Assembly (NCBI RefSeq): GCF_015291725.1
Contig: NZ_CP030038.1
Coordinates: forward strand, 5,321,001 to 5,385,000
Origin: Bradyrhizobium sp. CCBAU 51765
GTDB taxonomy: Bacteria; Pseudomonadota; Alphaproteobacteria; Rhizobiales; Xanthobacteraceae
Length of the DNA stretch: 64,000 nt
Reading direction: 5' to 3'
Shown: positions 40,379 through 48,628 of the stretch, in pieces
Numbering within the stretch: position 1 is the stretch's first letter
Layout of the letters: each line of letters opens with the position of its first letter
Notes under the pieces: generated by a model
What the model saw: the letters and a program-made list of their open reading frames with translations, nothing else
The model's database searches: none
What the model was told of the DNA's origin: nothing
Made by a program: the position numbers and the translations under genes

Positions 40379-41368
40379 TCAACCGAGATAGGACTTCTTG
40401 ATGGAAGCGCCGAGCGTATACTTCGGATCGACCATGTTGCCGAGACGCACCCGACCGGCCTGCGTCAGCAGCATGTAGGCATCGATCTCGTCGAAACCGT
40501 AGTCCGCCGCCATCCAGCGGCAGAGCTCGCGATAGGCGATGCGGGCTGCATCTTCCATCGGACGGGCCGAGCCGATCGTCATGATGAAGTCCTTGGTCTC
40601 CAGCCGCGGCCAGGCGATGGTCCAGCCCTTGATCAGGTCGATCTGCACCGTGGTCACGGTCGGATGCTCGATGGCGACGCCGCAGAGCTCGCCGTCGCCC
40701 TGCGCCGCATGGCAGTCGCCGAGATAGAGCAGCGCGCCCTTGGTATTGACGGGCAGGTAGATGATGGCGCCGACGCCGACGTCGGGCAGATCCATGTTGC
40801 CGCCATAGTAATCCGGGACCAGCGACGAGATCGCCTCGATCTCCGGCGAGGTGCCGATGGTGCCGATGAAGGGCTCATAGGGCAACGTGATCTTGTCGTT
40901 CCATTTGGTGCCGGTCTTGGCGTCGATCTCCAGCTTCTTGACGCGCTCGGGCAGCGCCGGATTAAGCAGCGCCGTGTTGCCCGTACTGACCAGCCCACCG
41001 AATTCCGGCATGATCACCGTGGTGCCACGCGGCTGCGGCCCGCGCGGCACGATGCTCTCGATATAGACCGCGAGCGTATCGCCCTTCTCGGCGCCGTTGA
41101 CGTGGATCGGCCCGTTCTGCGGATTGAGGAACGGGAAGTTGAGGATCTTCGACGGGCTGTCGGTCTCGTTCTTGATGGCGCCCTCGAACGCGTCATGAGT
41201 TTCGGCGGCCACCACCGCGCCCGGATCGACGGTGAGCACCGGCTTCACATAGGGGCCGTAGACATAGTGGTACTTGCCCTGCTCGCTTTCCGTGATCGTG
41301 TACTCGGTGCCGCGCTCGCCCTTGGCGACGCCCTTGCGGGCCATGATGGAGTCTTTCTGCCAGGACAT
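40379..41368 (-). CDS. fmdA: formamidase/acetamidase
   Basis: FmdA/AmdA-type amidase of 329 residues, hydrolysing formamide or short amides to ammonia and the acid. The family regions THDAFEGAIKNETDSPSK, GDTLAVYIESI, YLPVNTKGALLYLGDCHAAQ and GDGELCGVAIE are intact. It is shorter at the C-terminus than some fungal homologues but normal for bacteria. It follows the ABC transporter genes directly, and a formate product would feed the formate dehydrogenase at 22.6-27.2 kb. The expression switch is probably the AmiC/AmiR leader upstream. Confidence 0.93.
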   Translation of the reverse strand: MSWQKDSIMARKGVAKGERGTEYTITESEQGKYHYVYGPYVKPVLTVDPGAVVAAETHDAFEGAIKNETDSPSKILNFPFLNPQNGPIHVNGAEKGDTLAVYIESIVPRGPQPRGTTVIMPEFGGLVSTGNTALLNPALPERVKKLEIDAKTGTKWNDKITLPYEPFIGTIGTSPEIEAISSLVPDYYGGNMDLPDVGVGAIIYLPVNTKGALLYLGDCHAAQGDGELCGVAIEHPTVTTVQIDLIKGWTIAWPRLETKDFIMTIGSARPMEDAARIAYRELCRWMAADYGFDEIDAYMLLTQAGRVRLGNMVDPKYTLGASIKKSYLG

Positions 41369-41401
41369 TTGCTTTTCTCCTTCTGTCGTTGGCGTAGATC
41401 T

Positions 41402-42130
41402 TCAAACCGCGAGATGACGGCGCATCTCGGCCGCGTCGTCGAGCGCCGCGCGATCGAGGTTGGCGACGATGCGGCCCTTGTCCATGACGTAGCAGCGCTG
41501 CGCCATGGCGCGGATCATGTCGAGATTCTGCTCGACCAGGATGATGGTCACCCCGGTCCTGTGGTTGAGCTCGACCATGTTGCGCGCGATGTCCTGGACG
41601 ATGTTGGGCTGGATGCCCTCCGAGGGCTCGTCGAGCAGGATGAGGTTCGGGTCGGCGATCAGGACCCGTCCGATCGCGAGTTGCTGCTGCTGGCCGCCGG
41701 ACATGGTGCCGGCGCGCTGATGCCAACGCTCCTCGAGGATCGGAAAGGCTTCGACGATCTTGCGCCGGCCCGCTTCGGGAATGCCGCCGCGCTTGATCGC
41801 GGCGCCGACCGCGACGTTCTCGCCGACGGTCAGCCGCGGAAACACGTCGCGCCCCTGCGGCACATAGCCCATGCCGAGGCGCGCCCGCTTGTGCGCGGGA
41901 AGAAGCTCCACCGCCTCGCCGCGATAGACGATCGAGCCGTCCATGACCGGCACGAGCCCGATCAGGCTCTTCATCAGCGTAGATTTTCCGACGCCGTTGC
42001 GACCGATGACGGCGACGATCTCCCCTTCCCGCACCTCGATCTCGAGGCCCTGGAGCACCGGCTTGCCGCCATAGCCGGCGCGCAAGCCCAGGGTCGACAG
42101 GATCACTTCCTTGCGCGGCTGATCAAGCAT
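41402..42130 (-). CDS. amide/urea-type ABC transporter ATPase (LivF/UrtE-like)
   Basis: ABC ATPase of 242 residues with GRNGVGKST Walker A, MSGGQQQQ signature and LLDEPSEGIQPNIV after Walker B, the last stretch being typical of UrtE and FmdF-type subunits. It overlaps the partner ATPase gene by 8 bp and is followed by fmdA 33 bp later. Together with the four genes before it, it forms a complete importer. Confidence 0.9.
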   Translation of the reverse strand: MLDQPRKEVILSTLGLRAGYGGKPVLQGLEIEVREGEIVAVIGRNGVGKSTLMKSLIGLVPVMDGSIVYRGEAVELLPAHKRARLGMGYVPQGRDVFPRLTVGENVAVGAAIKRGGIPEAGRRKIVEAFPILEERWHQRAGTMSGGQQQQLAIGRVLIADPNLILLDEPSEGIQPNIVQDIARNMVELNHRTGVTIILVEQNLDMIRAMAQRCYVMDKGRIVANLDRAALDDAAEMRRHLAV

Positions 42131-42839
42131 GGGCCTGCCCCAGATAGATCGCCGCCACGCGTTCGTCGGCCACGATCTCGTCGATCGAGCCTTGCGCGAA
42201 GACCTGCCCGAGATGCAGCACGGTGACGCGGTGCGCGACCTGCCGCACGAAGGCCATGTCGTGCTCGATCGCCAGCACCGTCATGCCGTCCGCATTGAGC
42301 CGCTGCACCATCTCGCCGGTCATGTGGGTTTCCTCGGGCGACATGCCGGCGGTGGGCTCGTCCAGCAGAAGAAGGCGCGGCTTCAGGCTGACCGCCATGC
42401 CGATCTCGAGCCATTGCTTCTGGCCATGGCTGAGATTGCCGGCGATCTGCGCCTGCTCCGATTGCAGCCCGAGGAAGGTCAGCAGCCGGCCGATCTCCGC
42501 TTCGAGCTCAGCGCCGCGATGCCGGCTTTGCAGGGCGATCTCGAGATTCTGGCGGACCGAGAGGCCCTTGAAGACGCCGGGCACCTGGAACTTGACCGAA
42601 AGGCCGCGGTGAATCCGCGCAAAGGATTTCAGCGCCGTGATGTTCTCGCCGGCGAAGAGAATGTCGCCGCTGCCGGGATGATGCTCGCCGAGGATCAGGC
42701 GGAACAGCGTGCTCTTGCCGGCGCCGTTCGGGCCGATCAGGCAATGGATCTCACCGGCTTGCAGCGTGAGATCCACGGAATTGGTGACGTGCAGACCGCC
42801 GAAATGCTTGTTCAGCTGACGCAATTCGAGCAACGACAT
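42123..42839 (-). CDS. amide/urea-type ABC transporter ATPase (LivG/UrtD-like)
   Basis: ABC ATPase of 238 residues with GPNGAGKST Walker A, LSHGQKQ signature and LLLDEPTAGMSPEE. The start is the ATG at 42839, overlapping the permease stop as TGATG; the longer open frame upstream is out-of-frame permease sequence. The LSHGQKQ signature and the TAGMSPEET stretch agree with UrtD-like proteins. It pairs with the ATPase at 41402-42130. Confidence 0.9.
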   Translation of the reverse strand: MSLLELRQLNKHFGGLHVTNSVDLTLQAGEIHCLIGPNGAGKSTLFRLILGEHHPGSGDILFAGENITALKSFARIHRGLSVKFQVPGVFKGLSVRQNLEIALQSRHRGAELEAEIGRLLTFLGLQSEQAQIAGNLSHGQKQWLEIGMAVSLKPRLLLLDEPTAGMSPEETHMTGEMVQRLNADGMTVLAIEHDMAFVRQVAHRVTVLHLGQVFAQGSIDEIVADERVAAIYLGQAHA

Positions 42840-43903
42840 CAGCCGGCCCTCTGCGTGAAGCGGGCGGCGATACGGCCGAGCCAGTTCATCACCCCGAGCA
42901 CGAGACCGTTCGGGGCGATCAGGACCGTGAGCACCAGCAGCACACCCATGAAGACCAGCGCGTACTGGCTGCCGTAGATCGTGAGCGCCTGGAACGCGGC
43001 GAGCACCACCAGCGTGCCGATCACGGTCGACGTCAGATCGCTGCGGCCGCCGACCGCGACCCAGATCAGCGGCAGCGCCGCAGCCGTCATGCCCATGCTC
43101 GACGGCGTGATGTACTGGCCCCACACCGTGTAGAGCACGCCGGAGAGCCCTGCGAGCGCGGCGCCGATGACGAAGGTGATGAGCTGGTACTTGCGGATGT
43201 CGTAACCCAGCATCTCCGCCCTCTCCGGGTTCTCACGGATCGCGACGATGACGTTGCCGAAAGACGAGTTCATCAGGATCCGCAAGGCCAGATAGACGAA
43301 GACGAGAAGGCCGAGCACGAGGTAGTAGAGCCCGATATCGGCGAACAGCACGATCGGCTCGCCCGGCCAGGGGATGGTCAGCGGCGGCATTGCGCTCATG
43401 CCGTTGAAGCCGTTGAGCCGCGCACTGCCGATGTGCCATTCCGGCCCCGCGGTCTGTGCCATGAAGCGTTCCAGCATCAGGGTCACGGCGAGCGTGACGA
43501 TGCCGAGAAACACGCCGGCGATGCGGCCGAAGAACATGAAGTAGCCGAGCAACACCGCAAACAGCGCGGCGATCGCCACCGCAATCACCAGCGCCAGCAG
43601 CGTGAAGCCGTAGGCGGAGCCGAAATTGATGGTGAGCACGCCATAGCCATAACCAGCAATGCCGAAGAACGCGGTCTGGCCGAAGGAGAGCGAGCCGCCA
43701 TAGCCCCAGATCAGGCACAGGCTGAGCGCGATGAAGACCCAGACGAAGAAGTAGACGGTGTTGCCGACCGTGTAGCCGTCGCTGAACAGCGGATAGGCGA
43801 GTGCGGCAGCGAGCACGAGTGCGAACAAGCCCCAGAAGGCCGGACCGCGACCGACGGTCTGCGGGCCTTCGAGACGGCGGAAAATTGCAAGGAAACCGGT
43901 CAC
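42839..43903 (-). CDS. amide/urea-type ABC transporter permease (LivM/UrtC-like)
   Basis: Inner-membrane permease of 354 residues. The LivM/UrtC region LCLIWGYGGSLSFGQTAFFG lies near residue 61 and a further conserved segment, VIAIRENPERAEMLGYD, lies near residue 225. It probably starts at GTG 43903, as no in-frame ATG with a good ribosome binding site is seen nearby. The neighbouring permease ends 15 bp upstream. Confidence 0.9.
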   Translation of the reverse strand: MTGFLAIFRRLEGPQTVGRGPAFWGLFALVLAAALAYPLFSDGYTVGNTVYFFVWVFIALSLCLIWGYGGSLSFGQTAFFGIAGYGYGVLTINFGSAYGFTLLALVIAVAIAALFAVLLGYFMFFGRIAGVFLGIVTLAVTLMLERFMAQTAGPEWHIGSARLNGFNGMSAMPPLTIPWPGEPIVLFADIGLYYLVLGLLVFVYLALRILMNSSFGNVIVAIRENPERAEMLGYDIRKYQLITFVIGAALAGLSGVLYTVWGQYITPSSMGMTAAALPLIWVAVGGRSDLTSTVIGTLVVLAAFQALTIYGSQYALVFMGVLLVLTVLIAPNGLVLGVMNWLGRIAARFTQRAG

Positions 43904-43918
43904 GACGCCATCACTCCG

Positions 43919-44791
43919 TCAGGTGCGCTCGCGCAGAACGAAGCCGGAAATGCCTTTCGGCAACACCCGGACGACGATGATGACGGCGACCAGCAGACCG
44001 ATCTGGCCGAACAGCTGGCCCTGCCAGGACGTCATCACCGATTTCACCACCGCGAGCACGCCGCCGGCCGGTGCGGTGCCGAGGAAAACGTCGGCGCCGC
44101 CGATCACCACGGTGACGAAGGCCTCCATGATGAAAGTCGCACCCATGGTCGGCACCAGCGTCATGGTCGGCGCATAGAGACCACCGGCAAGACCGGCGAG
44201 CCCTGCCCCGCAGGCGAAAGTGAGGCTGTAGATCAGGCGCGTGTCGACGCCGAGCGCCGCCGCCATGTGCGGCACCTGGATGGTGGCGCGCGCCAGCACG
44301 CCGAACCGCGTCCAGTTGAACAGCGCATAGAGCGCGGCGAGCACGCCGAGTGCGGCACAGAACAGCACGATGCGATAGATCGAATAGGAGTAGTCGCCGA
44401 CCTGGAAACTGCCGAACGGCGTGCCGACGCCTGCCATGGTCGAGCCGACCATGATCAGCGTGCCCTGCGTGGCGATCAGGCTCAGCCCCCAGGTGGCGAC
44501 GATGGTGTCGAGCGGCCGGTCGTAGAGATGACGGATGACCGCGAGCTCCACGACGACGCCGACCAGCGCCGACACGAGCGTGCCGGCCAATATTCCCAGC
44601 GGCAGCGGGAGGCCCGCATGCACGGTCGCGGCGGTGACGTAGGCGCCGCACATGATGAACTCGCCATGGGCAAGATTGATCACGCCCATCATGCCGAAGA
44701 TCACCGCGAGCCCGCAGGCCGAGAGCACCAGGAATGCGAAGGCGTCGCCGAATTGATAGAGCGCCGAGAATACGTGGGTCGCGATGTCCAT
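43919..44791 (-). CDS. amide/urea-type ABC transporter permease (LivH/UrtB-like)
   Basis: Inner-membrane permease of 290 residues. GLAVIFGMMGVINLAHGEFI near residue 28 is the UrtB/LivH signature, and FIMEAFVTVVIGGADVFLGT lies in the second half. It partners the permease at 42839-43903. It lies 94 bp after the binding-protein gene, in a gap that holds a strong hairpin. Confidence 0.9.
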   Translation of the reverse strand: MDIATHVFSALYQFGDAFAFLVLSACGLAVIFGMMGVINLAHGEFIMCGAYVTAATVHAGLPLPLGILAGTLVSALVGVVVELAVIRHLYDRPLDTIVATWGLSLIATQGTLIMVGSTMAGVGTPFGSFQVGDYSYSIYRIVLFCAALGVLAALYALFNWTRFGVLARATIQVPHMAAALGVDTRLIYSLTFACGAGLAGLAGGLYAPTMTLVPTMGATFIMEAFVTVVIGGADVFLGTAPAGGVLAVVKSVMTSWQGQLFGQIGLLVAVIIVVRVLPKGISGFVLRERT

Positions 44792-44844
44792 GAATCAACC
44801 AGGATGTGGGAGGATGCGGCGTCGCCGCCGCAGATGTCCGTGAC

Positions 44845-44873
44845 CGCCCCGGCGCGCCGCAAGCGCCGGGGCG
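44845..44873 (-). promoter_or_regulatory. strong hairpin between binding-protein and permease genes
   Basis: Perfect 11-bp stem CGCCCCGGCGC/GCGCCGGGGCG with a 7-base loop. No U-run follows on the minus strand, so it is more likely an mRNA stabiliser or partial attenuator than a full terminator. Such hairpins after periplasmic-binding-protein genes raise binding protein relative to membrane components. The equivalent gap in the liv operon also holds palindromes (3953-4068). Confidence 0.65.
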
Positions 44874-44885
44874 ATCAGCCGCCGG

Positions 44886-46139
44886 TCAGGGCTTCGGCGG
44901 CGGATTCGACGGCGTGTACTGGGCCATCGGATCCTTCTTGGTGAGATCGCAGCCGGCTTCACCCAGCCAGTACGGCTTGATGTCCTCCCAGACCTTCGGG
45001 AAGGAGATCGAGTGATCGGCGCCGACCTTGGCGAGATAGATCGTGTGCGACATGTGCTGGCTCTTCGGGTCGATGCAGACCTTGCCCTCCGGCGCGTCCA
45101 TGCAGACGTCGCCCAGCGCGATCACCTTGCGGATCTCCTCGCGCTTGGTCGACTTCGCGCGCTCCACCATCTGCTTGTAGAGATAGACCGCGAGATAGGA
45201 GTTCTCCGCCTCCTGGTTCACATAGGGCTCGCTCGGGAACTTGGCCTTGAACTTGGCGTAGAACGCCTTGCTCTTGGGCGAGTCGATCTCCTCGATGTAG
45301 TTGGTGGTGACGTACATGTCCTTCAGGCTCGGCGGCTTGAAGCGCTTGTGCTCGTAGCCCTGCCCGACATTGACCGAGGACGCCATCGGCAGGTTGACGT
45401 TGGCGGAGGCCGCCTGCTCGTAGTAGGAGGCCTGCGCGGTGCCGACCAGCAGCGTCACCACGAAGTCCGGCTTGGCCTTCTGGATGTTCTGGATGCTCTG
45501 CGAGAATTGCGACACGCCGAGCGGGATGAACTCCTCGCCGGCCATCTTGCCGCCGTTCTCCTTGACGATCTTGCGGACCCACTCCGCCGAGATCTGGCCG
45601 AAATTGTAGTCGGCCGCGAGCGTGTAGACGTTCTTGCCGTACTTCTCCATCATGTACGGAATGAGCGTCGAGAACTGCTGTTCGGGCACGGCGCCCGTCA
45701 CGATCATGTGGCCGTCGCAGACACCGCCTTCATACTGGTTGTTGTAGAAGGCGAAGCCGTTGAACTGATCGACGATCGGGCGGTACGCCTCGCGCGAGGC
45801 CGAAGAGAAGCCTGCGAACACGACATCGACCTTGTCGCGCTGGAGCACGCGCCGCATGAACTCCTGGTAGCGGGTGTTGTCGGACTGCGTGTCGTAAGTG
45901 ACGAGCTCCAGCGGCCTGCCCATGATGCCGCCGGCCTTGTTGATCTCCTCGGCGGCGAGCTGGATGGCGTGAACCTTGCCGATCGTGGCCGCTGCGAAGT
46001 CGCCGGACTGATCCTCGAGCACACCGAGTTTGATCGGGTTTTCCGCCGCGAGCGCCAACTGTGATCCAAGGGGTGATCCGAGGACAAGCGTCCCCGTGAG
46101 GGCTGCGGCGCGCAGCCCCCGCAATACAGACTTGCTCAT
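44886..46139 (-). CDS. amide/urea-type ABC transporter substrate-binding protein
   Basis: Periplasmic binding protein of 417 residues with a signal peptide (LVLGSPLGSQLALAAENP). The mature part (IKLGVLEDQSGDFAAATIGK; YNNQYEGGVCDGHMIVTGAV; AADYNFGQISAEWVRKI) matches the Peripla_BP_5 group that includes UrtA, FmdD and AmiC. It shares visible similarity with the AmiC-like protein encoded upstream (QYEG vs HYEG, then a TGA tripeptide). It is the first transporter gene, 10 bp after amiR. Confidence 0.92.
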   Translation of the reverse strand: MSKSVLRGLRAAALTGTLVLGSPLGSQLALAAENPIKLGVLEDQSGDFAAATIGKVHAIQLAAEEINKAGGIMGRPLELVTYDTQSDNTRYQEFMRRVLQRDKVDVVFAGFSSASREAYRPIVDQFNGFAFYNNQYEGGVCDGHMIVTGAVPEQQFSTLIPYMMEKYGKNVYTLAADYNFGQISAEWVRKIVKENGGKMAGEEFIPLGVSQFSQSIQNIQKAKPDFVVTLLVGTAQASYYEQAASANVNLPMASSVNVGQGYEHKRFKPPSLKDMYVTTNYIEEIDSPKSKAFYAKFKAKFPSEPYVNQEAENSYLAVYLYKQMVERAKSTKREEIRKVIALGDVCMDAPEGKVCIDPKSQHMSHTIYLAKVGADHSISFPKVWEDIKPYWLGEAGCDLTKKDPMAQYTPSNPPPKP

Positions 46140-46149
46140 TATGCTTCTC

Positions 46150-46815
46150 CTAGATGGCTTGCTTGTTGCCGCCTTGCAGCGTGATGCCGGTCGTGCGGCC
46201 GGACGTATCGGGCGGCTTCGCCCGCCTGCTCAGAAACTCCTCGCAATAGAGTTCCATGTTCTGCCGCGCGCGCATGCTCTCGCGGCGGAGCTGGGAATAG
46301 GCACCTTCCTCGTCGAGGCCCTCCTGCCGCATCAGCAGGATGACGGCCCGGATCACCGCGCGGCGGCCGCGGCGGCGCTCCTCGAGACTCTGCAGGCGCT
46401 CATACATCTCGGCGCGCAGCAGGAACTGGTTGATGCCCATGAACAGGGACGTGTAGACCGCGCCGCCATGCACCGGCTTGCGCAGGAATGAGGTCGCGCC
46501 CAGATTGACCAGCGCCTTGAGCCGGCTCGGCGCTTCGACGCCAACGAGTCCGATCACCGGCGCCGGCGGCAATCGCGAGGCGGGATTGACCTCGATGGCA
46601 ACGGCGCCTTCGAGATCGCCGTCGATGAACAGGATGTCACGGTCGGCCTGCAGACTCGCAACATCGATCTGGGCGCGACCGTCGATGATCTCCGGGTACT
46701 CCGTGGAAACGCCGAGCTTGGCCAGCGTCGTTTCGAGCGCGCTCTCCCACCCTCCTCGCCTGGTGACGACGATGGCACGGCCGCCCTTGAAGTTCTGCAG
46801 CAGTCGGGAGCTCAT
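46150..46815 (-). CDS. amiR: AmiR/NasT-type ANTAR antiterminator
   Basis: A 221-residue regulator with a degenerate receiver domain (about 10-130) and a C-terminal ANTAR domain (RRAVIRAVILLMRQEGLDEE then GAYSQLRRESMRARQNMELY), which binds RNA and prevents intrinsic termination. The receiver lacks the acidic pocket plus phosphorylatable Asp pattern, as in AmiR, so control should come from binding to the AmiC-like protein and not from a kinase. It overlaps amiC by 4 bp. Its likely target is the leader at 47989-48110. Confidence 0.9.
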   Translation of the reverse strand: MSSRLLQNFKGGRAIVVTRRGGWESALETTLAKLGVSTEYPEIIDGRAQIDVASLQADRDILFIDGDLEGAVAIEVNPASRLPPAPVIGLVGVEAPSRLKALVNLGATSFLRKPVHGGAVYTSLFMGINQFLLRAEMYERLQSLEERRRGRRAVIRAVILLMRQEGLDEEGAYSQLRRESMRARQNMELYCEEFLSRRAKPPDTSGRTTGITLQGGNKQAI

Positions 46816-47972
46816 GATTGCACCACCTTCAGATGTGGAGAGCGCATTGCGCTGGCAAAGCGCGGCGACGACTGAACGAGATAGGGATCCGGCGCGATCG
46901 GCTCGCGCGATTCCAGCAGCACTTCGAACTGCCCGTTGGCGGTCGACCGGCCGATCCGAGGCGTGAGCCAGGCGTGGAAGGTCTGGCGGTCGATGCGGAC
47001 CTCGCCTTGCGGCGCATGCAGCCGCTGGTCTGCCACGGCGGCGCGGACCGTCCGGGCGTCGTCGGTGCCGGCCTGCGACAAGGCCGCTCCGAGCAGCTTG
47101 ACGGCGATGTAGGACGCTTCGGCATCCGCCGACGAAGCCGGTCCGTCCGGAAAGGACGTCGTATAGGCGCGAATGAAGGCGCCATTTTCCGCCGAGTTCA
47201 GCGAAGAAAAATAGACACTCGAGGATAGATGTCCATCGATCGCATCCGGGCCGATCTCCGGCAATTCCGGCTCCGACAGCGTGCAGCTCGCGACCGGGAT
47301 TTCGGCGGCCTGATCGATGCCGCGCGCGCGGCAGGCGGCCCGGAACGCCCGGAAGAACGCGTAGGCGCTGGTGCCGATCAGATTGTTGAAGACGAAGTCG
47401 GGGCGTTGGTCGATGATTGCCGCGATCACCTGATCGACCTCGGTGTCGCCGACGGAGAGATAGCGTTCGGCGAGCACGGTGCCACCACGCGCAGTCAGCG
47501 CCTCCCGGAAGATGCGGTTGTTTTCCCAGGCCCAGATGTAATTCGAGCCGACGCAGAAGGCGCGCGAACCGACGCGGGATGCCAGGTAGTCGACGAGTGG
47601 CAGCACGTGCTGGTTCGGCGCGGCGCCGGTGTAGATGACGTTATCGGAGCTCTCGAATCCCTCGTAGTGAGACGGATACCACAGCAGGCCGTCGAGCTTC
47701 TCGAAGCACGGGATCACCTCCTTGCGGCTCGACGAGGTGTAGCAGCCGACCACATGCCGGACCCCCGAGCCGAGCAGCTCGAGGCTGAGCGAGCGATAGC
47801 TCGCGAGGTCGCCGGACGGATTCACGACCACCGGCTCGAGCGCAATATCGCCGCCGCTCGCGTTGATCTCGCGAAGGGCGAGCAGCGCCCCGTTCAGCAT
47901 CGACCGCGCGACGACGCTATAGGACCCCGTCGTCGAGAGCATTATGCCGATCCGGTATGTGGTCCGCGCCAT
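46812..47972 (-). CDS. amiC: AmiC-like amide sensor (Peripla_BP_5, cytoplasmic)
   Basis: A 386-residue protein resembling AmiC of Pseudomonas: IGIMLSTTGSYSVVARSMLN, then ERYLSVGDTEV, YPSHYEGFESSDNVIYTGAA and PNQHVLPLVDYL. It has no signal peptide, so it is an intracellular sensor. In the known system the ligand-free sensor holds the ANTAR partner inactive and amide binding frees it. I chose ATG 47972 because the in-frame ATG at 48002 lies inside a terminator hairpin. It heads the operon and is translationally coupled to amiR. Confidence 0.92.
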   Translation of the reverse strand: MARTTYRIGIMLSTTGSYSVVARSMLNGALLALREINASGGDIALEPVVVNPSGDLASYRSLSLELLGSGVRHVVGCYTSSSRKEVIPCFEKLDGLLWYPSHYEGFESSDNVIYTGAAPNQHVLPLVDYLASRVGSRAFCVGSNYIWAWENNRIFREALTARGGTVLAERYLSVGDTEVDQVIAAIIDQRPDFVFNNLIGTSAYAFFRAFRAACRARGIDQAAEIPVASCTLSEPELPEIGPDAIDGHLSSSVYFSSLNSAENGAFIRAYTTSFPDGPASSADAEASYIAVKLLGAALSQAGTDDARTVRAAVADQRLHAPQGEVRIDRQTFHAWLTPRIGRSTANGQFEVLLESREPIAPDPYLVQSSPRFASAMRSPHLKVVQS

Positions 47973-47988
47973 CACTCGTCCCGAAATG

Positions 47989-48025
47989 AAAAAGGCGCCC
48001 ATCGGCTCGTTAAGCCGAGGGCGCC
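47989..48025 (-). terminator. intrinsic terminator in the leader of the amide operon
   Basis: On the minus strand, GGCGCCC plus CGGCT pair with AGCCG plus GGGCGCC over a short internal loop, with a five-base apical loop, and the stem is followed at once by UUUUU. It ends 17 bases before the amiC start, so transcripts reaching it would stop unless antitermination occurs. It lies before the first gene, not after one, which is the arrangement expected for ANTAR control. Confidence 0.8.
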
Positions 48026-48029
48026 CTCG
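48016..48029 (-). promoter_or_regulatory. 14-nt palindrome overlapping the upstream terminator arm
   Basis: CGAGGGCGCCCTCG is a perfect palindrome that includes most of the 5' arm of the terminator stem. If it folds as CGAGG-GCGC-CCTCG it competes with the terminator. It is therefore a candidate antiterminator. It does not show a clear hexaloop with A at position 1 and G at position 4, the published ANTAR loop pattern, so the exact AmiR contact is open. Confidence 0.4.
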
Positions 48030-48083
48030 CCGCCAACCGAGCACGCGAAATCCGCGCGATGTTGGAAATGGTTGAAACTCGCT

Positions 48084-48110
48084 GCGTTGACGGGCTGAAC
48101 TGCCCAACGC
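48084..48110 (-). promoter_or_regulatory. upstream leader hairpin with six-base loop
   Basis: In the transcript GCGTT-GGGC pairs with GCCC...AACGC around a six-base loop AGTTCA, with a three-base bulge. A first hairpin with a hexaloop 60-70 nt before the terminator is the layout seen in ANTAR-responsive leaders, although the loop has U, not G, at position 4. Confidence 0.45.
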
Positions 48111-48628
48111 TTGTCCAGCACGGTCGTTGAGATCAGTTACGAAGTCAAGCGCGTTATTGCAGCGAAAGCTGCTACGATTCGTATCGTGGTGCAGCAAAAC
48201 TGTGCATCCGATCCGAGCCCACGCGTCGATGCGCCGTAGCCATGACGGCACGCCCGAAGTCCTGCCTTCGGGCCTGTCGTGCGCTATCGAAGGTTGCGCG
48301 GTCGAACCTGCTGATGGGCCTGCGCCACGCCAAGCCGTCGGCACTTCCCGCTACGAGCGACAGGCATCTCTGCCGGCGCTCGAATTCGCCGGGTGTGAAT
48401 TCCGGCCGGCTGAGCATCATCCGGCATCGAGCCGGCCGCGCACGATCTCATCCTCAGCCCCGGGTCTGTGCACCTCCGGCATTTTAGGAATTTGGTAACG
48501 ATACGAACGTCGCTGAACGCATTAATGCAAATCGCACGCTGCCGGTGTCTGCCCCGTAACGACCTTGCTATAAGCCCGGCCAGGCGCGACCGACGCTCGC
48601 GAAATCGACATGGTTTCACTGATTTCTC
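48111..48628. other. 518-bp gap between the amide operon leader and the glycan gene cluster
   Basis: No convincing gene. Short frames on both strands have Arg/Ser-rich or Pro-rich composition without family features. It must contain the promoter of the leftward amide operon and that of the rightward acyltransferase gene (a TATAAG at 48569-48574 is one possible -10). GC is lower near the right end (about 48480-48540). Confidence 0.6.

Noticed and set aside
40220..42226. 668-codon plus-strand open frame
   Set aside because: Antisense to fmdA and the ABC ATPase genes; the composition is typical of a shadow.
47973..48002. Longer AmiC with start at 48002 (MGAFFISGRV)
   Set aside because: That ATG lies within the terminator stem and adds a segment without similarity. 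The ATG at 47972 fits the family.
48190..48230. Sigma-54 promoter for the amide operon (GCAC...TTGCT on the minus strand)
   Set aside because: The spacing between the -24 and -12 elements is off by one or two bases from GG-N10-GC.
48127..48498. 123-codon plus-strand frame in the amide/glycan gap
   Set aside because: No ribosome binding site or domain. It covers the amide operon's promoter region.
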